Of a stretch of 64,000 nt of DNA, positions 36,699-48,512 are shown piece after piece. The translations under genes and the position numbers were made by a program. Source of the DNA: Cyprinodon diabolis (Eukaryota > Chordata > Actinopteri > Cyprinodontiformes > Cyprinodontidae); the NCBI GenBank assembly GCA_030533445.1, contig CM060065.1, forward strand, positions 49,150,464 through 49,214,463, written 5' to 3'. The notes beneath the pieces are model-generated. The model was not told the origin of the DNA. It made no database searches and worked only from the letters and a program-made list of their open reading frames with translations. Every line of letters begins with the position of its first letter. Position 1 is the first letter of the stretch.

Positions 36699-37229
36699 CA
36701 CACAACATTCTATTCAATATATCATTATCTGTTAAATATTTTCTTTATATTTATTTGAATAATTAAATTCTAATGTCAATAGAAAAAGCATCATGTTTCA
36801 GTGACAAACTACTTAATATAAAACTGTTTCTATGACAGCGTTAGTTCTAGAAAGAGGTCAAATAAATGAATAGAGGCTCGTCCGGCATTAAAAGCATGTT
36901 TTGTAAATGTTAAAATGCTGCATGCTAGTCTGTCACAGACTTTTTACCCATGATGGGCATTGATGCATGAAATTGACATCTGCACTAAAATCTAAGGTGT
37001 GCACCTTTATTATGAACTACCTGCAGTTTATCCAGATATTTTTTGACACACTTCCCCAAACAGTTTCACAATATTCACGATGACAAAGAGCAAAAGACTT
37101 TAATTTTCTTATTTCAACACAGAAAATGTGCTTTACGCCAGATTATAGCAATGTTTCTTCTTATTTAAGAAAAGCTTTTTTTTCATTTGTAAAGATTATG
37201 TGTGACTGTGTTCATTCTTTGAACCAAGT

Positions 37230-37600
37230 TCAAGCATCTTGGAGTCACACAGACAGGTTGAAATGAATCTTCAGTAGAGATTCGACCATTGCTGTTGTAA
37301 AGTCTGGTCTGTCTGCCTTCCAACACATATGGTCATAACAGGACAGAAGGAACAGAGCAACAACAGCAGGATCCTGGAAACAATGAGCGCTCTGTCTTGG
37401 GAGAGAGTCTTAGGCTTGGAGTTATGATGAAAACTCAGACATGTGGGACCTTGAAGTGGAGTCACCGCTCCTCAGGAGAGAAAGAAATCAGCCGAGGTAG
37501 TTTGGTCATGATGTCTACTGGGCAACATTCCTAAACAGTTATCGAGAACAGACCAAAAAGCCTCAAATATCCTCCACCAGGCCTAACAAATGCCATCGGA
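37230..37600 (+). repeat. Heavily decayed RTE/Rex3-like 3' fragment
   Basis: TCAGCCGAGGTAGTTTGGTC and the following ATGATGTCTACTGGGCAACA align in order with CAGTTGAGGTGGCTCGGACA and ATGCCCCCTGGACGCCTCCC in the copy at 30.6 kb. Confidence 0.5.
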
Positions 37601-40320
37601 GGCTTTTCCATAATCCTCCTTTGATTCACATCAAGCCAACTGGAATCATTTTTAGCTAAAAAAGGTTTATTTCTGTCTCATGTAAACAAAGGATGAAGTT
37701 TTCATTAGAATCCTAGTAGAGCTTGGCAAACATTCCCTTTACATTTTTTAAAGTTAAGTCAGAAAAGGCTTTTTGGCATGGAATCCCAAACAGCAAGAGG
37801 GCAGGAAGTTGGTGTTGTTATAGGGACTCATTGGCCCCAAGATGCAACTTTCTGCTGCATTTGTATAAAAATCAGCTCCAGAGATCTTCCTTCCTGCACC
37901 ATCCAGATAAACATGGGATCTGCTTTCGCCAAGCCACCAGAACATCTGATATTTTTTGTTTAGAAAGCATAATTAAGGTTTAAAATAATGTTGCTTTTTC
38001 TTCGACTATTTCTACTTTTAAAAATAGAATAAAGCCAATAACAAACAGATGAACACTATTTACATCGATTTTTATTTTACATAGATGTCCACACAGTCCA
38101 TAAGTTAATTAGTACAAACATTAGAGTTTGGTAAAAATGCTTGAATCTGGCTGTTTATTTTAAATATTATTACATTACAGACAAGATGGTGTTATATATA
38201 TATTTTTTTTTTCAATAATTGTTAAAAGTGGTTTTATATTGGAATAAATGTAGTCCCATTCTTAGTGTTGTGTTTTGTAGATGATGCCACTAAATGTAAA
38301 TACAATAAATGTATTTGCGTCCCTTCAATGTGTTATTTTGCATTGTTTCATGATACAGAGAGAGCATTTAAAAAATAAGAGTGTGTTTCACCGGTTTACC
38401 TTTGCACAATTATATATCTTTAAAAAAAATACAGGATAAATCCACATATAACGGCCATATTTAGACTATATTTGGTTAAACTGGCACATATTTACCTTCT
38501 GTCTTAGTCACTGGTAAGTTGAAATGCAAACCTTTTCAAAGTGGAAAAAAGTCCTAATTCCACATCAATCAGAGCCAGTGGCGCTTCAAAAATTGATAAA
38601 CAACATCTAGTGTGTGTAGTGCTTATAAAATTTGTGTAAATGTAGCAAGAAATGCTGTTCTCTTTAAACAAAATGCATCCTGATGCTCACATTAAGCATA
38701 AACAAAGCATGCACATTTGTGCATGCTTTGCACCTTGAAGCTCTGTCTCTTTGGTTCTTTTCCCCGTTTAGGCCAGGGTTCTTTTCCCCGGGAAGAAATC
38801 ACCCGGGACAAACGCTTTGAATAACACTTCATAACTTTTATGTATTAAATAACCAAGAGACATGATGACAGATTTTTACTCAGATCGGAGAAGTTGCTTA
38901 GAGTTACAGAATGACAGCTCACCTCTCAGGAAGTGGCCCCGATTAACAGTTAAAAAGTCATTTTATACATCTCCAGTCTGCCACATCTTCACATCATTAC
39001 ATCACACACGTTAGTAGATGAGTAGACATGGCTCCAGCCTTATTAAAATATTACACTTTGTTCTTAGCTGAAGGACAGTTTTTCTTTTCTTTCCCCTCAT
39101 AGCACATCTTCATACTGATCTAAACAACCAAAGTCTAACTTCTTCTCTTACGGGTCAAAAACAGGTCATGGGTTACCCTTTAATATTTAAAAAAGCCATA
39201 TTATAGGACACACCTGTGCAGTGGGTAACACCATTCCTCTTTATGAAAGCTTTAGGGTCCTTGTTGGTTGATGTGGCGGCATTAATGCAAACCCACCCCC
39301 TCCTGTTTCATGATACTTTGGTGTATCTGGGTGAGACAAACTAATATAGCCCAAAGCACACATCCATGCTGCCATGTGTGTCCTCTCCTGGTATACAGCA
39401 TTAATAAATGGCTCAAACAGCCTGAGTGTTTAATATTTATTTGCCACCTCCTCTAAGCACGGCCACCAAGGTTAAACCTCCGATAAAATGTAACATTTTC
39501 TATAATTGTAAATCCATTACACCACCATAAAAATATTATTGTCTCTTTGAATTTTAATAGTTTGATTTGGAGTCAGGGACAGATTATTCAGAGATGTAGT
39601 TAAATCTAGTCAAGGTTGCCATAGTGATGTAAGATAATTGCCCTTGATTTCCCAAATGGGAGCATTTGTTGCTTCAGTTTGTCAGAGTAAAGAACAAGCA
39701 GGCAGACTGCGCTGACTTTCAGTCGACCATTAGCCTGGAATATAAATGAAAGCAAACCTGAGTTTAGGAAATAAAAATCCCTAAAGCAGCTGTTAGATTA
39801 AATAGACTAAAGTTTATTAACATGTTTACTCCGAATCTGCGGCTCATCAGTCAGCTGGATAAGCATGTGTGTGTGTTGTATGCAGATTTGCAGCGAGACT
39901 TTAAAAAAAAATCTACCCAATAATCATGAGTGCAACTCTATTCTATCTAATAAAAATCCTACTGCCGGTTGTTTTTTTATTTACCCATTACGTCACTTCA
40001 CTGACAATGTTTATCGTAAACCTGCTACACACGTAACTGCCCATGAACTAAGCTTTAGAAAGGAAGAAGGATGAATTTAGTTTAGCTGAGTAGAGAAAGT
40101 TTGTAAACAGCATTGACTGAGGCAGAGTGGGAAGATCGATATCAGTTAAACGTGTGAATGATCAGAGTGAATGAGAAAACTTTATTTCTATTACTAACAT
40201 CGCCTGCTGGACACAAATATGAAGTTTATGACAGCAGAGGTTCACTGTAAAAACTGTCCATCTAACTAATAATCTTAGATCTAGCCAAAAAGTATCTCTG
40301 GTATTGTATTAAGGTTGATA
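37601..40320. other. No gene recognised
   Basis: AT-rich DNA. The C-terminal exons of cep89 were looked for here on the minus strand and not found. A perfect short hairpin is at 38703-38730. Confidence 0.4.
38703..38730. repeat. Perfect 13-bp inverted repeat (hairpin)
   Basis: The arm CAAAGCATGCACA and its exact complement are separated by two bases. The arm itself contains GCATGC. Confidence 0.85.
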
Positions 40321-40570
40321 TTTAGACTTAGACAACTTTTATTGTAATCTTTTACCGTTTATACAAAATCAGTTTTTATTTAGTACAGCTTTTCAGACAT
40401 TAAATCAACATTTCCATTCCATAAAGTGCAGCAGTGAACAAATGTTAACAGTGTGGGAGAAAAAAAACAAACAAAAAGAAACATAGTGCAAAAAAACGCA
40501 TAGATGTGGAAGTTCAGAGCATTAATATTTATGGTGTTAATATGCAGTTTTTTTGGTTTGGTGTTATCAG

Positions 40571-40917
40571 TGTCGGGTTCATAAAATGTAGGTTTTTGCA
40601 AAAGAAGAACTGAAATACACAATTATGGATACAATTTCTGCAGAAAGAAGAGACAGTTGAACCCCAGACTCAAACAGACTGTCTCCCCTTGGATCTCCTC
40701 CGCAGAGCGTTTTATTAACAGAACATGACGCATGGTTACAAACAGAGTATTGTTCTGACAGAACAATTGATCAGTTCATGAAGACAGAATGCTCCATCAG
40801 AATGACAAGGCAGGATGGTCTCCTGACTGAATCATGACACAGGAGTGGAGCATCCCCTCGCACAAATGTTTCATAAACACAAATTCATTTTATAATCATC
40901 ATTTAATAAACCTAACA
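40571..40917 (-). mobile_element. Solo LTR, family B copy 2 (5-bp TSD ATCAG)
   Basis: 347 bp from TGTCGGGTTC to AATAAACCTAACA, flanked by ATCAG on both sides (40566-40570, 40918-40922). It shares TTTATTAACAGAACATGACG and GAACAATTGATCAG with the other family B copies. It is inserted in the 3' UTR of the surrounding LINE. Confidence 0.88.
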
Positions 40918-41041
40918 ATCAGTGTGATGCAGAGTCTGTGACATGATTTAGAGTTTTTCAACAGTTCAGCTGTCTGATGGTGGTGGGGAAGAAACTGTTG
41001 CAGAATTTGTTGGACCTGCATCGGATGCTGCAAAGCCTCTT

Positions 41042-41063
41042 TTATTTATTTATTTATTTATTT
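41042..41063 (+). repeat. (TTTA)n simple repeat
   Basis: Tandem TTTA units form the 3' tail of the minus-strand SINE. Confidence 0.85.
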
Positions 41064-41337
41064 TTTCTTTATTTTATATACTCTAATATAAAATAGAGTA
41101 TATAAAATTCTATATACTTTTATATACTCTAATAATCCCAGAGGGAAATTATTTAACATTTAACCCATCCCTTTGGGAAGCAGTGCGGCGGTTGAGTGTA
41201 AGGGTCTTGCTCAGGGACCAGAGTGGATGTCAGATGCCAGGATGTCAGAGTGGCAGCTTGTGGGAGTGGGGGATCGAACTCCCAACCTCAGGATTCAAAG
41301 CCCTATGCCCTAACAACTAGGCCACCACTCCCCCGAC
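41042..41337 (-). mobile_element. tRNA-derived SINE with LINE-like tail
   Basis: On the minus strand the head reads GTGGCCTAGTTGTTAGGGC (box A type) and then GGGAGTTCGATCCCC (box B type). The body has CTGAGCAAGACCCTTACACT and the tail AATTTCCCTCTGGGATTATT ending in a TTTA/TAAA repeat. It interrupts the LINE frame just after SLLPSGK. Confidence 0.85.
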
Positions 41338-41401
41338 TTCCCAACTTCCCAGAGGGCAGCAGGGAGAACAGTCCATGGTGGGGAAAGAAGCTCAACCAGC
41401 T

Positions 41402-41450
41402 GATAAAGAAGGTCGGATCTGTTCTGGGAACAGATCCGACCTTCTTTATC
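41402..41450. repeat. Perfect 23-bp inverted repeat with 3-base loop
   Basis: Arms 41402-41424 and 41428-41450 are exact complements around TGG; each carries the core AGGTCGGATCTGTTC. It lies inside the minus-strand LINE near its RT C-terminus. Confidence 0.95.
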
Positions 41451-42702
41451 TTTATGATTTCCCAGAGAATGACTCTCCATAAAGTGAAAAAGATGATGGG
41501 CATCAGTGAGGATTCTCTTCAGAATATTTTAAACAACAACAGAGCGTCTTCAGTCAGAACTTCTCCAGATTCGGTGCAAGTCAGACCTCTACAGAAAATC
41601 CTTCCTGCCTACAGCATCAGCACCTACTGAAATAAAGAATGCCCTCGTGAAGGTTCATTGATGATGTTACAGGCTCGGGACAAGCATGGGATGAAATGTC
41701 CAAAATGGAGGGAAGAGGAGCCCTGATGATCTTCTCTGCTGTTCTCATCATTCTTCCAGTCTGAGGTGCTGCAGCCTCCACGCCACTCAGAACGCTCTCT
41801 ATGGTGCTTATGCAGAAGGTAGGGAGGATGAGTGGGGGCAGGTGGGCTCTCCTCATCCTCTGCAGGAAGTAGAAGTGCTTCTAGTCCCTTTTGATCATTG
41901 AGGTGGTGTTTAAAGTCCAGGTGAGGGTGTCTGTGATGTGCACCCCCAGGAATTTGGTGCTGCTGACCACCTCTACAGCTGAGCTGATGAGCAGTGGAGC
42001 GTGGTTAAGCTGGTTCTTTCTGAAGTTGACGACGATCTCCTTCGTCTTCTCCAACCCGGACTTTCTGAGGTCTTGCTGTGAGGATGTCTAGCAGCCAATA
42101 GAGGGGTGTACTGAAGCCCAGCTGTTCCTGTTTCCTATTAGATGCTGGATGATGGTGTGAAAGCTGAGCTGAAGTCCAGGGACAGCATCCGCATGTAGGT
42201 GTTCTTCTCCCCCAGCAAAGCAAGACCAGATTATGTTAGATTATTAATCTTATTTTGGGAAGATTATGCTCAAAAATAAGTGCAATAATCTGCCAGTGCA
42301 GTGAGACAATTGCACTTCCCACTTCTTGAACTCAATTTTTTAATTCTCAAAGCAAGAAGTGGTACCAAGTGCAACTGCCTTACCACACTTATTTTGTGTA
42401 TAATCTCCTGGAAAGAAGTTTAATAATCCAACAGAATCTACTGTCACTTAGTATATTAACCTCTAAACAAGATCAACAAACTATTTGGCTAGATATAAGA
42501 TTTAAGTCTTAGTTAGATGGACAAGTTTTGCTGTGAAATTCAGCTGTAGAGCATGTGTCACTCCATCCACTGGGATTATTTCCTTGTTTGGGTTTAGAAT
42601 GATCCAACAAGCCAACTTCAGACTTTCCAGAATGAAAAATAAGAAGAAGAAATAAAGTAAAAGAGAGACTGGAGAAAAAGGCGGAAAAGAAAACAAACTT
42701 AC

Positions 42703-42792
42703 TTTGAGTTCTTCTTGAAGCTGTCCAAACCGGACTGTGCCGTTCAGCATTCTGCTGACAAATCCCTGCTTTTCCTGCTGAAGGCCACATGC
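42703..42792 (-). CDS. cep89: CEP89 internal exon (most 3' exon found)
   Basis: This 90-bp, 30-codon exon reads ACGLQQEKQGFVSRMLNGTV RFGQLQEELK. It corresponds to human CEP89 [30 protein letters not shown]. The acceptor is CTTCCCTAG and the donor is GTAAGTTT, both in phase 0. The next segment in human (GYKKQAALKLGD onward, roughly the last 110 residues) was not found to the left on this strand. The 4.3-kb intron upstream holds a RecQ-type element. Confidence 0.85.
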
Positions 42793-43773
42793 CTAGGGAA
42801 GCAGACAGGGAAGATGGGGGATTACTAAACTAAGGAAGGAAGAGCACAGATTTATGTGAGGCATGAAGGCAAAGCGGGAGATTTGGAAAAAACTAAATCA
42901 AATAAATTTATATAAAAATGCCTATGCAATTTATTAATCTCCCTTTGTTGAGCTTGTAGAGGTTTTGATGGCATCCCTCTGCAGGCTTCTTGTTCAGTGC
43001 CTCCCATTTCTTAATGATGGACATAACTGAACTCCAGGGGATGTCCAGTAAGACCTATGTCTCGTTTGCAGCCAGCTACCAATTTCAATAGTTCATTGAT
43101 CTCTTCTTCGAAGTGCATAAAGATTTCTTTTGTCTTACTTCAATGCAAACACGTCGACAGCAGTCAGTTCATCTTAATTTTACTAATTGCTACACCAGTG
43201 GTGACAACTAAGGGGTAAAGAAAATTGTGCAACCACTTTACCAACCTCACAAGTTTTTATCTAACTGATATTAGTTTGCAAAAATCTGTCTTCACTTGAT
43301 CAACAAAGAGTATTCTTTATGAGCCCTGTCAAACGTTATCACCTTATGATTTTATTCATGAATGTAATAAAAAAAAAAAAATGGTAAAAATTTAGCCGCT
43401 CAGCAGAGGGACCTAAAAGCAGAGATTTTTTTTTGTCCTGTTTTTAGGTATTTTTAAATAAAGATTGTTAAGCACTAAATCATTAACATAGATTGTTTTT
43501 TTCTTTGTATATTAATTTGCTGTTGTCTTAATATCATAGTACAATAATAAAGTAATATCACTACTATGGTAGCACACATTCACTGACTATTGGCCTAAAA
43601 ACAAACTCGGGCCCTTTAGTTCAGTTAAAGCAACACTGTAACTTTTAGCCACTAGGGGGAGCTAGTCGTGTAACTTCCAGATTTGGCACGCCTGAAATCA
43701 AACAGCAATAGCACAAGGCGCAAACTGAAACAGTCTCTCTCTTTGTTTAAAATCTGCTAGCGGACCATTTTGG
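42793..43773. other. cep89 intron; no exon seen; MITE fragment at 43630-43773
   Basis: GTTAAAGCAACACTGTAACT then TTTAGCCACTAGGGGGAGC resembles one end of a common fish TTAA MITE. The RecQ-type element at 43774 is inserted next to it. Confidence 0.5.
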
Positions 43774-44316
43774 TAGCCTCGTGAGACCATCCTGATCTCG
43801 CGAGCTTTCAAGGTTTCATTCGCAGATCAGTCTGGAGACTCTCCATTAAAAAAATTTGGAGCTGTTCACCAAACGAACGTCCAATCAGCGTTGGCTTTGA
43901 GGCGGGTTGAGGTGTGACGCAACGAGAAGCGCGACAGTTCAGTCTAAAGAACATGGCGGCTTCAGCCGATGAAACTAGCGTTAGCGTGGCTATCGAGCAA
44001 GTTTTATCGGAATTACAGAGTATTTCTTCACTGAAAGAAGAGCAAAACACTGCTCTGGAGGCTTTTCTCTGAGGAAAAGATGTTTTTGCTCTTCTCCCGA
44101 CTGGTTTCGGCAAGAGTAGCCTGGCTTGTGGTTGTGTTTTCGTCGTCGCTCTGTTAGTACGTCATATGCTTCGTTGATCTGATTGGTTTATATGGCCCGT
44201 CTATCACCAACATAGGCCAATCAGCTAACCAGTATTTTCGCCCCTTCCCAAAATTACTTCAACGGAAGTTTTCCAGATGGATATGCGGAGCAAATCCATC
44301 TGGCAGAGTCAGGTTA
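43774..44316 (+). mobile_element. RecQ-fragment element, copy D (9-bp TSD)
   Basis: 543 bp, flanked by the perfect duplication CCATTTTGG (43765-43773, 44317-44325). The helicase frame from 43953 is interrupted by TGA in place of the Arg codon of FLRGKD. Walker A follows, and the sequence then jumps to the element's 3' part at GGCAAGAGTAGCCTGGC. Located in the 4.3-kb intron of cep89. Confidence 0.88.
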
Positions 44317-44325
44317 CCATTTTGG

Positions 44326-45504
44326 ACCAGCAGATTGAGAAATCATGAGCTCCATTTACACCACCCTTTTGAAACCGTGCCAAGATCAGTCCAAGATAAC
44401 TGTTAAGTGTAAGTGGCACGCGCAACCAAACCGCGCTAAACTGGTACTAGTTCATCAGTAGGGCTCGGCGTTATTCAGTTCTGGCTCGGTTCTTTTTTGC
44501 TGTTGGTTTGTTTTTTGGCATTTGTTCATTAAATACAGAGTTAAATGCTTTTTTACTTTATGCCTCACAACTACGGTTGGGGGAGGGTTGGCAGTTCAGC
44601 AGAAGCATACATGGAAAATTAAGAAATGTTATTAAATTGGGTTTTGTTACCATTTTAGATACGTTTTTGGTTAAGCAGTTTTTTTTTAACAAAATCCATT
44701 AAAGTCTTAGTCCTCTTTTTGATAGAGCTGCAGACCGACTGGTGTTTATCCTGCATTGCAAACAGTAAACCACAGCACTCAGTACAGTACAGTAAACGGC
44801 AGACTGAGTGGAATGTGGTCGTGTTTAATCTAATCAGATGATCCAGAGATTTTCTGGGAAACAGAAACCTAAAATAACTGAAAAGAAAAAGGTGATGAGC
44901 TAAACTGCCCGTCCCTTGTGTGCAAGCATCCCACCGTTGACATGAGGAATGTATGTATTTTACCCAAAGTGGGGGGATGGGGGCTGTCTGTATGATAAAC
45001 AGCTGGTGCTCTACAGTGGACAGAAAACAGTCACAGACAATATGTTTTCCCTTTTTTTTTTTCCACTGCCAGATAAATTGACTTTCATCAACCAGATGCT
45101 GCTCAGCTGCTGTGTTTTTATTCATTAGTTCCCCCATACATATGAGGCCCAGCTTTGCTGCTCGGTTTTTTTCAAATTTTCTTTGATAATCCCCTCATCT
45201 GTATAGCTGGTATCATTAATTCAGATCGCAATATAAACTGTTCAAGAGATATGGAGAGAATTTTGTTCCTTTATTGTTGCAGGATAAGGACAGGTTTTGT
45301 AAAATAAAAAAAACAACAACAAAAAAACGCCTTTTGTAAATGCAATCTAGAAATAAAACTTTGTTTTGAAAGTGACTTTGCTTCATATTTCTATTTTAAA
45401 AAAATGTTTTTATTCATATTATAGTTATACATTTAATGACTCACCTGCTTATAAATAATTGCATTAGATCATATTCTGTTCACTTTTTAGGCTCGCTTTG
45501 AACA
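44326..45504. other. cep89 intron; no exon or clear repeat
   Basis: A 160-codon minus-strand frame (44655-45137) has no recognisable domain, and its composition is that of surrounding intron DNA. I treat it as chance. Confidence 0.45.
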
Positions 45505-45803
45505 CTGGAAAAAATCAAAATCTAGATAAGTAATTTTTTCTTAAAATAAGTGCATTTGTTCTTGAATTGAGGAGGTAAAAGACGCATTTTGCCAATGGAA
45601 CAAGACTATTTAAATTTAAAATAAGAAAACACAATTGCATTGTCTTATTTCAAGTCCATTTTACCTACTGTAATCATCTTAGTTAAAGAGTAAAAATACA
45701 AATTCCATTGGCAAATCATCTCATTTACTTACTCAAATTAAGGGTAAATAAACTTAATTTAAGAAAATTTTACTTATTTCTAACTTAGCTACATTTTCAG
45801 TGG
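45505..45803. mobile_element. CACTGGAAAAA-type MITE, copy 2
   Basis: The left end CACTGGAAAAAATCAAAATC and the right end CTACATTTTCAGTG are inverted. The interior matches copy 1 at 25523-25805 along its length. Confidence 0.8.
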
Positions 45804-46239
45804 TCAATGAGGGCATCAAGTGCAAGCGTTTGTATCGAGTTTGAGTTGAAGAAAAACTCAAACTCGAAACAGTGAAATTGGAAATAATAACATAAAATAA
45901 AAAATTTAAAACTAAATTTTTAAATTTTAGAAAAAAAAAAAATTTGAAAACATATTGAAAAACTAGAAAAGCACTCTAAGATTTATTCCTTTGCATGAGG
46001 CCCAACTTTGGTAAAAATGTCCTTAAAATCCTTTCAGAAGTTCATAAATAAGACACAGTGTGTATCCGCAGCCTTTGGTGTCTGTTCTGTCCTCACCTTC
46101 ATTCGCTCTGCTCTCTTCTTTGATCAGCAGATTGAGACTTCCACTAAGGCATGGCCTCTTTTCTTGTGTTTTTATATTTTTTGTCTTCAGTAAAATAGAT
46201 CCGGACTGTTTGAGACCAAAACTGAAGCTGTCAATAGCC

Positions 46240-46560
46240 ACTGCTGCCACCCTTGCCAAAGTGGGGGCAAGTTTGTCCCAGAACGGAGGGACATGAGGGC
46301 AAAAAAAAAGCGCAGTTCGAGGTCCATCTTTACGAGTCGTTTTCCACAATAGCGGTCATACAAACAAAACAAGCCAGTAAGGTACCGAACAGGAAATACG
46401 CATAGTGTAGAGTGGATATACATTTGACCAATCAGATGTCTCCTGTCCGCGGTCACCTACAATTTGGGAGCAGCAGGGTGTCTGCGGAGGGGGCGGGGAC
46501 ATCTCTGTGTTCACCGCGACACCTACGCAGACAACCTAGTTTCAAAGTATAAATCAGCCT
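46240..46560. repeat. Harbinger-like terminal region (one end)
   Basis: The end CCTAAAGGCTGATTTATACT (minus strand, about 46543-46562), with GC-rich DNA inward, resembles fish Harbinger termini. No opposite end was identified. Confidence 0.4.
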
Positions 46561-47062
46561 TTAGGGTGGAACTGCTTGATCGTCCAAATAATGTCAAATA
46601 ATCCTTTAAAAATATTCCTGAATCTGTATTATGATCTGGATCATGTTCGCTAGCATGATGCGCATCTCTGGTAAAAATTTTACTAAAATGGCTGAAGTAA
46701 AAATATTTTGAAAACATTAAATCAGAGGAAACAACAAAATTCATTTCAATCACTATGTTTTGTTTAAGTTTCATTTCTGGATTGCCTTTTATTTTTCTAA
46801 TTTTTCTAATTTCCATTCACAAAACAAATTCTTTGCTTGCAAAAATAATGGAACAGAACTGACACCATAGAGAGCCTGAACGTTGCTGAGCATTTCGACT
46901 CAGCCTCATGCTTTTTTATAAGCTAAACTGGTTTGAATCAGTTTTACTTTCTCGAATCCTTTATTATATAAGACTGAAATTATGCTTTTTTTTTGTGTGT
47001 TTTTTGATCAGCATCACATTTTGAGCATGTCTTCAACAGAACAGCAGTCAGGTTAGTGGTAC

Positions 47063-47204
47063 CATGTGCAATAGATGGTCTCTTTCTCTGGAGATGTGCT
47101 CGGCGACAGAAATGACAGCCTCCAAGTAATGACGGGTCTTCTCCTCCTTCAGCAAATGCTCCTCCTTTTGTCTCCTGAGTGCACTCATCTTCCTCTCGGC
47201 CTTC
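47063..47204 (-). CDS. cep89: CEP89 internal exon
   Basis: This 142-bp exon encodes 47 codons after one completing base. It begins KAERKMSALRRQKEEHLLKE and ends HISRERDHLLHM. It matches the well conserved CEP89 segment SQKKIDVLKKQ ... [20 protein letters not shown], with LEAVISVAEHISRERDHLLHM here. The acceptor is AATCAATCAG and the donor is GTACCAC. It exits in phase 0. This segment gave the firmest identification of the gene. Confidence 0.92.
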
Positions 47205-48512
47205 CTGATTGATTGACAGAAACGATTGTGTAAGTTCAAAAGTGAGAGAATTTAAAAAGGGAGAAGAGAATTTTGTGATGCAAGAGAAAATGGAGAGATG
47301 ATAGAACAATGCGTACAGAAAAAAAAGGACTGGGTGGACAGAGAGAGGAGGTGAGAACAGAAGAAAGGCAAGGAATTAACTGGATAACTTCAGATGCTAC
47401 CATCTGCACAAGGACGAGAAGCAATCCTTGACTAATCCAACACCCTTCTGACAGTCTTCACACCTCAGAATGAAAAAACTCAAATTAATCTGAGAGCAAG
47501 CCTGCTGGGAGCAGAGCATGCTTCCAGAACAAAGGAGATTTTACAGCTCAAGTCCCTGATAAAAAGAAGACAGTCACCATCTATGTTCAAATAGAAGCGA
47601 CTTAGTGAAAGCGGCACATTAATTAGAGATGAACAGAGAAACCTGCTGGACCCGCCCTGACCTGAGATCAGCTGGATGGAAAAAAAGACAAGTCATTTTT
47701 GATATGTCTGATCTTAATAAATCAGTTAATTAAGTCAAACATGTAACATAGATGAATCTCACTAAGAATAATGGTTTCAAATCCTCTTTTAATGGGATAC
47801 GTATGGGATATGTTTGTATTAAACTTATAAATTCTGGCGAATGAAAAACAACATCATAGATACATGGGATGTAGACTGTTATGTTTAATACCTGCTTAAA
47901 GGGACAGTAATTTTACCATTAGGTGGACTGTGTAGCACAATCTGTAGACCAAAACAAGATGAGTAACCAAAATCACCTATTTATGACAGCTAAAATATTC
48001 TTATACCTTTTTTAGATTTTGAGCCTTTAGCTTGTCCATTCTTCTCCAGGCTACGTAATATTTCAATTAAATCAAAATGAAAATACACGGGCATTCATTA
48101 TCGTCAGAATATTTTTTTTTATAATTCCAGAATTTTTCAATCCATTTTTTAATTATTTAATGATTAATACCCTGTCATCATTTATTCACACGGTTTAGTA
48201 GATTGAAAAACCTTCATTATGGCAATGAAACTATTCTATTCTCAGACTGATGCGACAACCGCAGAACACTTTGTTGAAAGAAAGATAAGGAAAATATTAT
48301 CATTACTTTTGACTAACAAAATCTAATGGTAATAACAGTTTCACTCATGATGATCGTCCACTTAGTTTTTTCTTCAGTCTCTACAAACAGACTAGATAAT
48401 ATAAGAACCTCTAAAACTGCCAAATAATGACATGAAGATCCAAAAGTCAATAAACAAATGTTAAAATATTACAAGGAATTATAGAAAACATTTTATGATG
48501 ATAAAAGGAAAC

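Larger units (their letters stand above)
40330..42230 (-). mobile_element. L2/Rex1-like LINE 3' half, interrupted by a SINE and a solo LTR
   Basis: On the minus strand the frame reads KTKEIVVNFRK, then VEVVSSTKFLGVHITDTLTW TLNTTSMIKRD, then HFYFLQRMRRAHLPPLILPT and HHGLFSLLPSGK. The protein resumes after the SINE as KRLCSIRCRSNKFCNSFFPT TIRQLNC and stop (about 41035-40957). The 3' UTR continues beyond the solo LTR to an ACAATAAAAG tail near 40340. These are the RT C-terminal and thumb-like blocks of an L2/Rex1-type element. Confidence 0.85.

Noticed and set aside
41223..41337. A functional tRNA gene
   Set aside because: Box A and box B are recognisable, but the body continues into a SINE-specific region and LINE-like tail, and the unit interrupts a LINE frame. 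It is a SINE head, not a tRNA gene.
44655..45137. A 160-codon minus-strand frame as a cep89 exon or separate gene
   Set aside because: The exons on either side already join in phase (47063 to 42792), the frame has no coiled-coil pattern, and no domain is recognisable.
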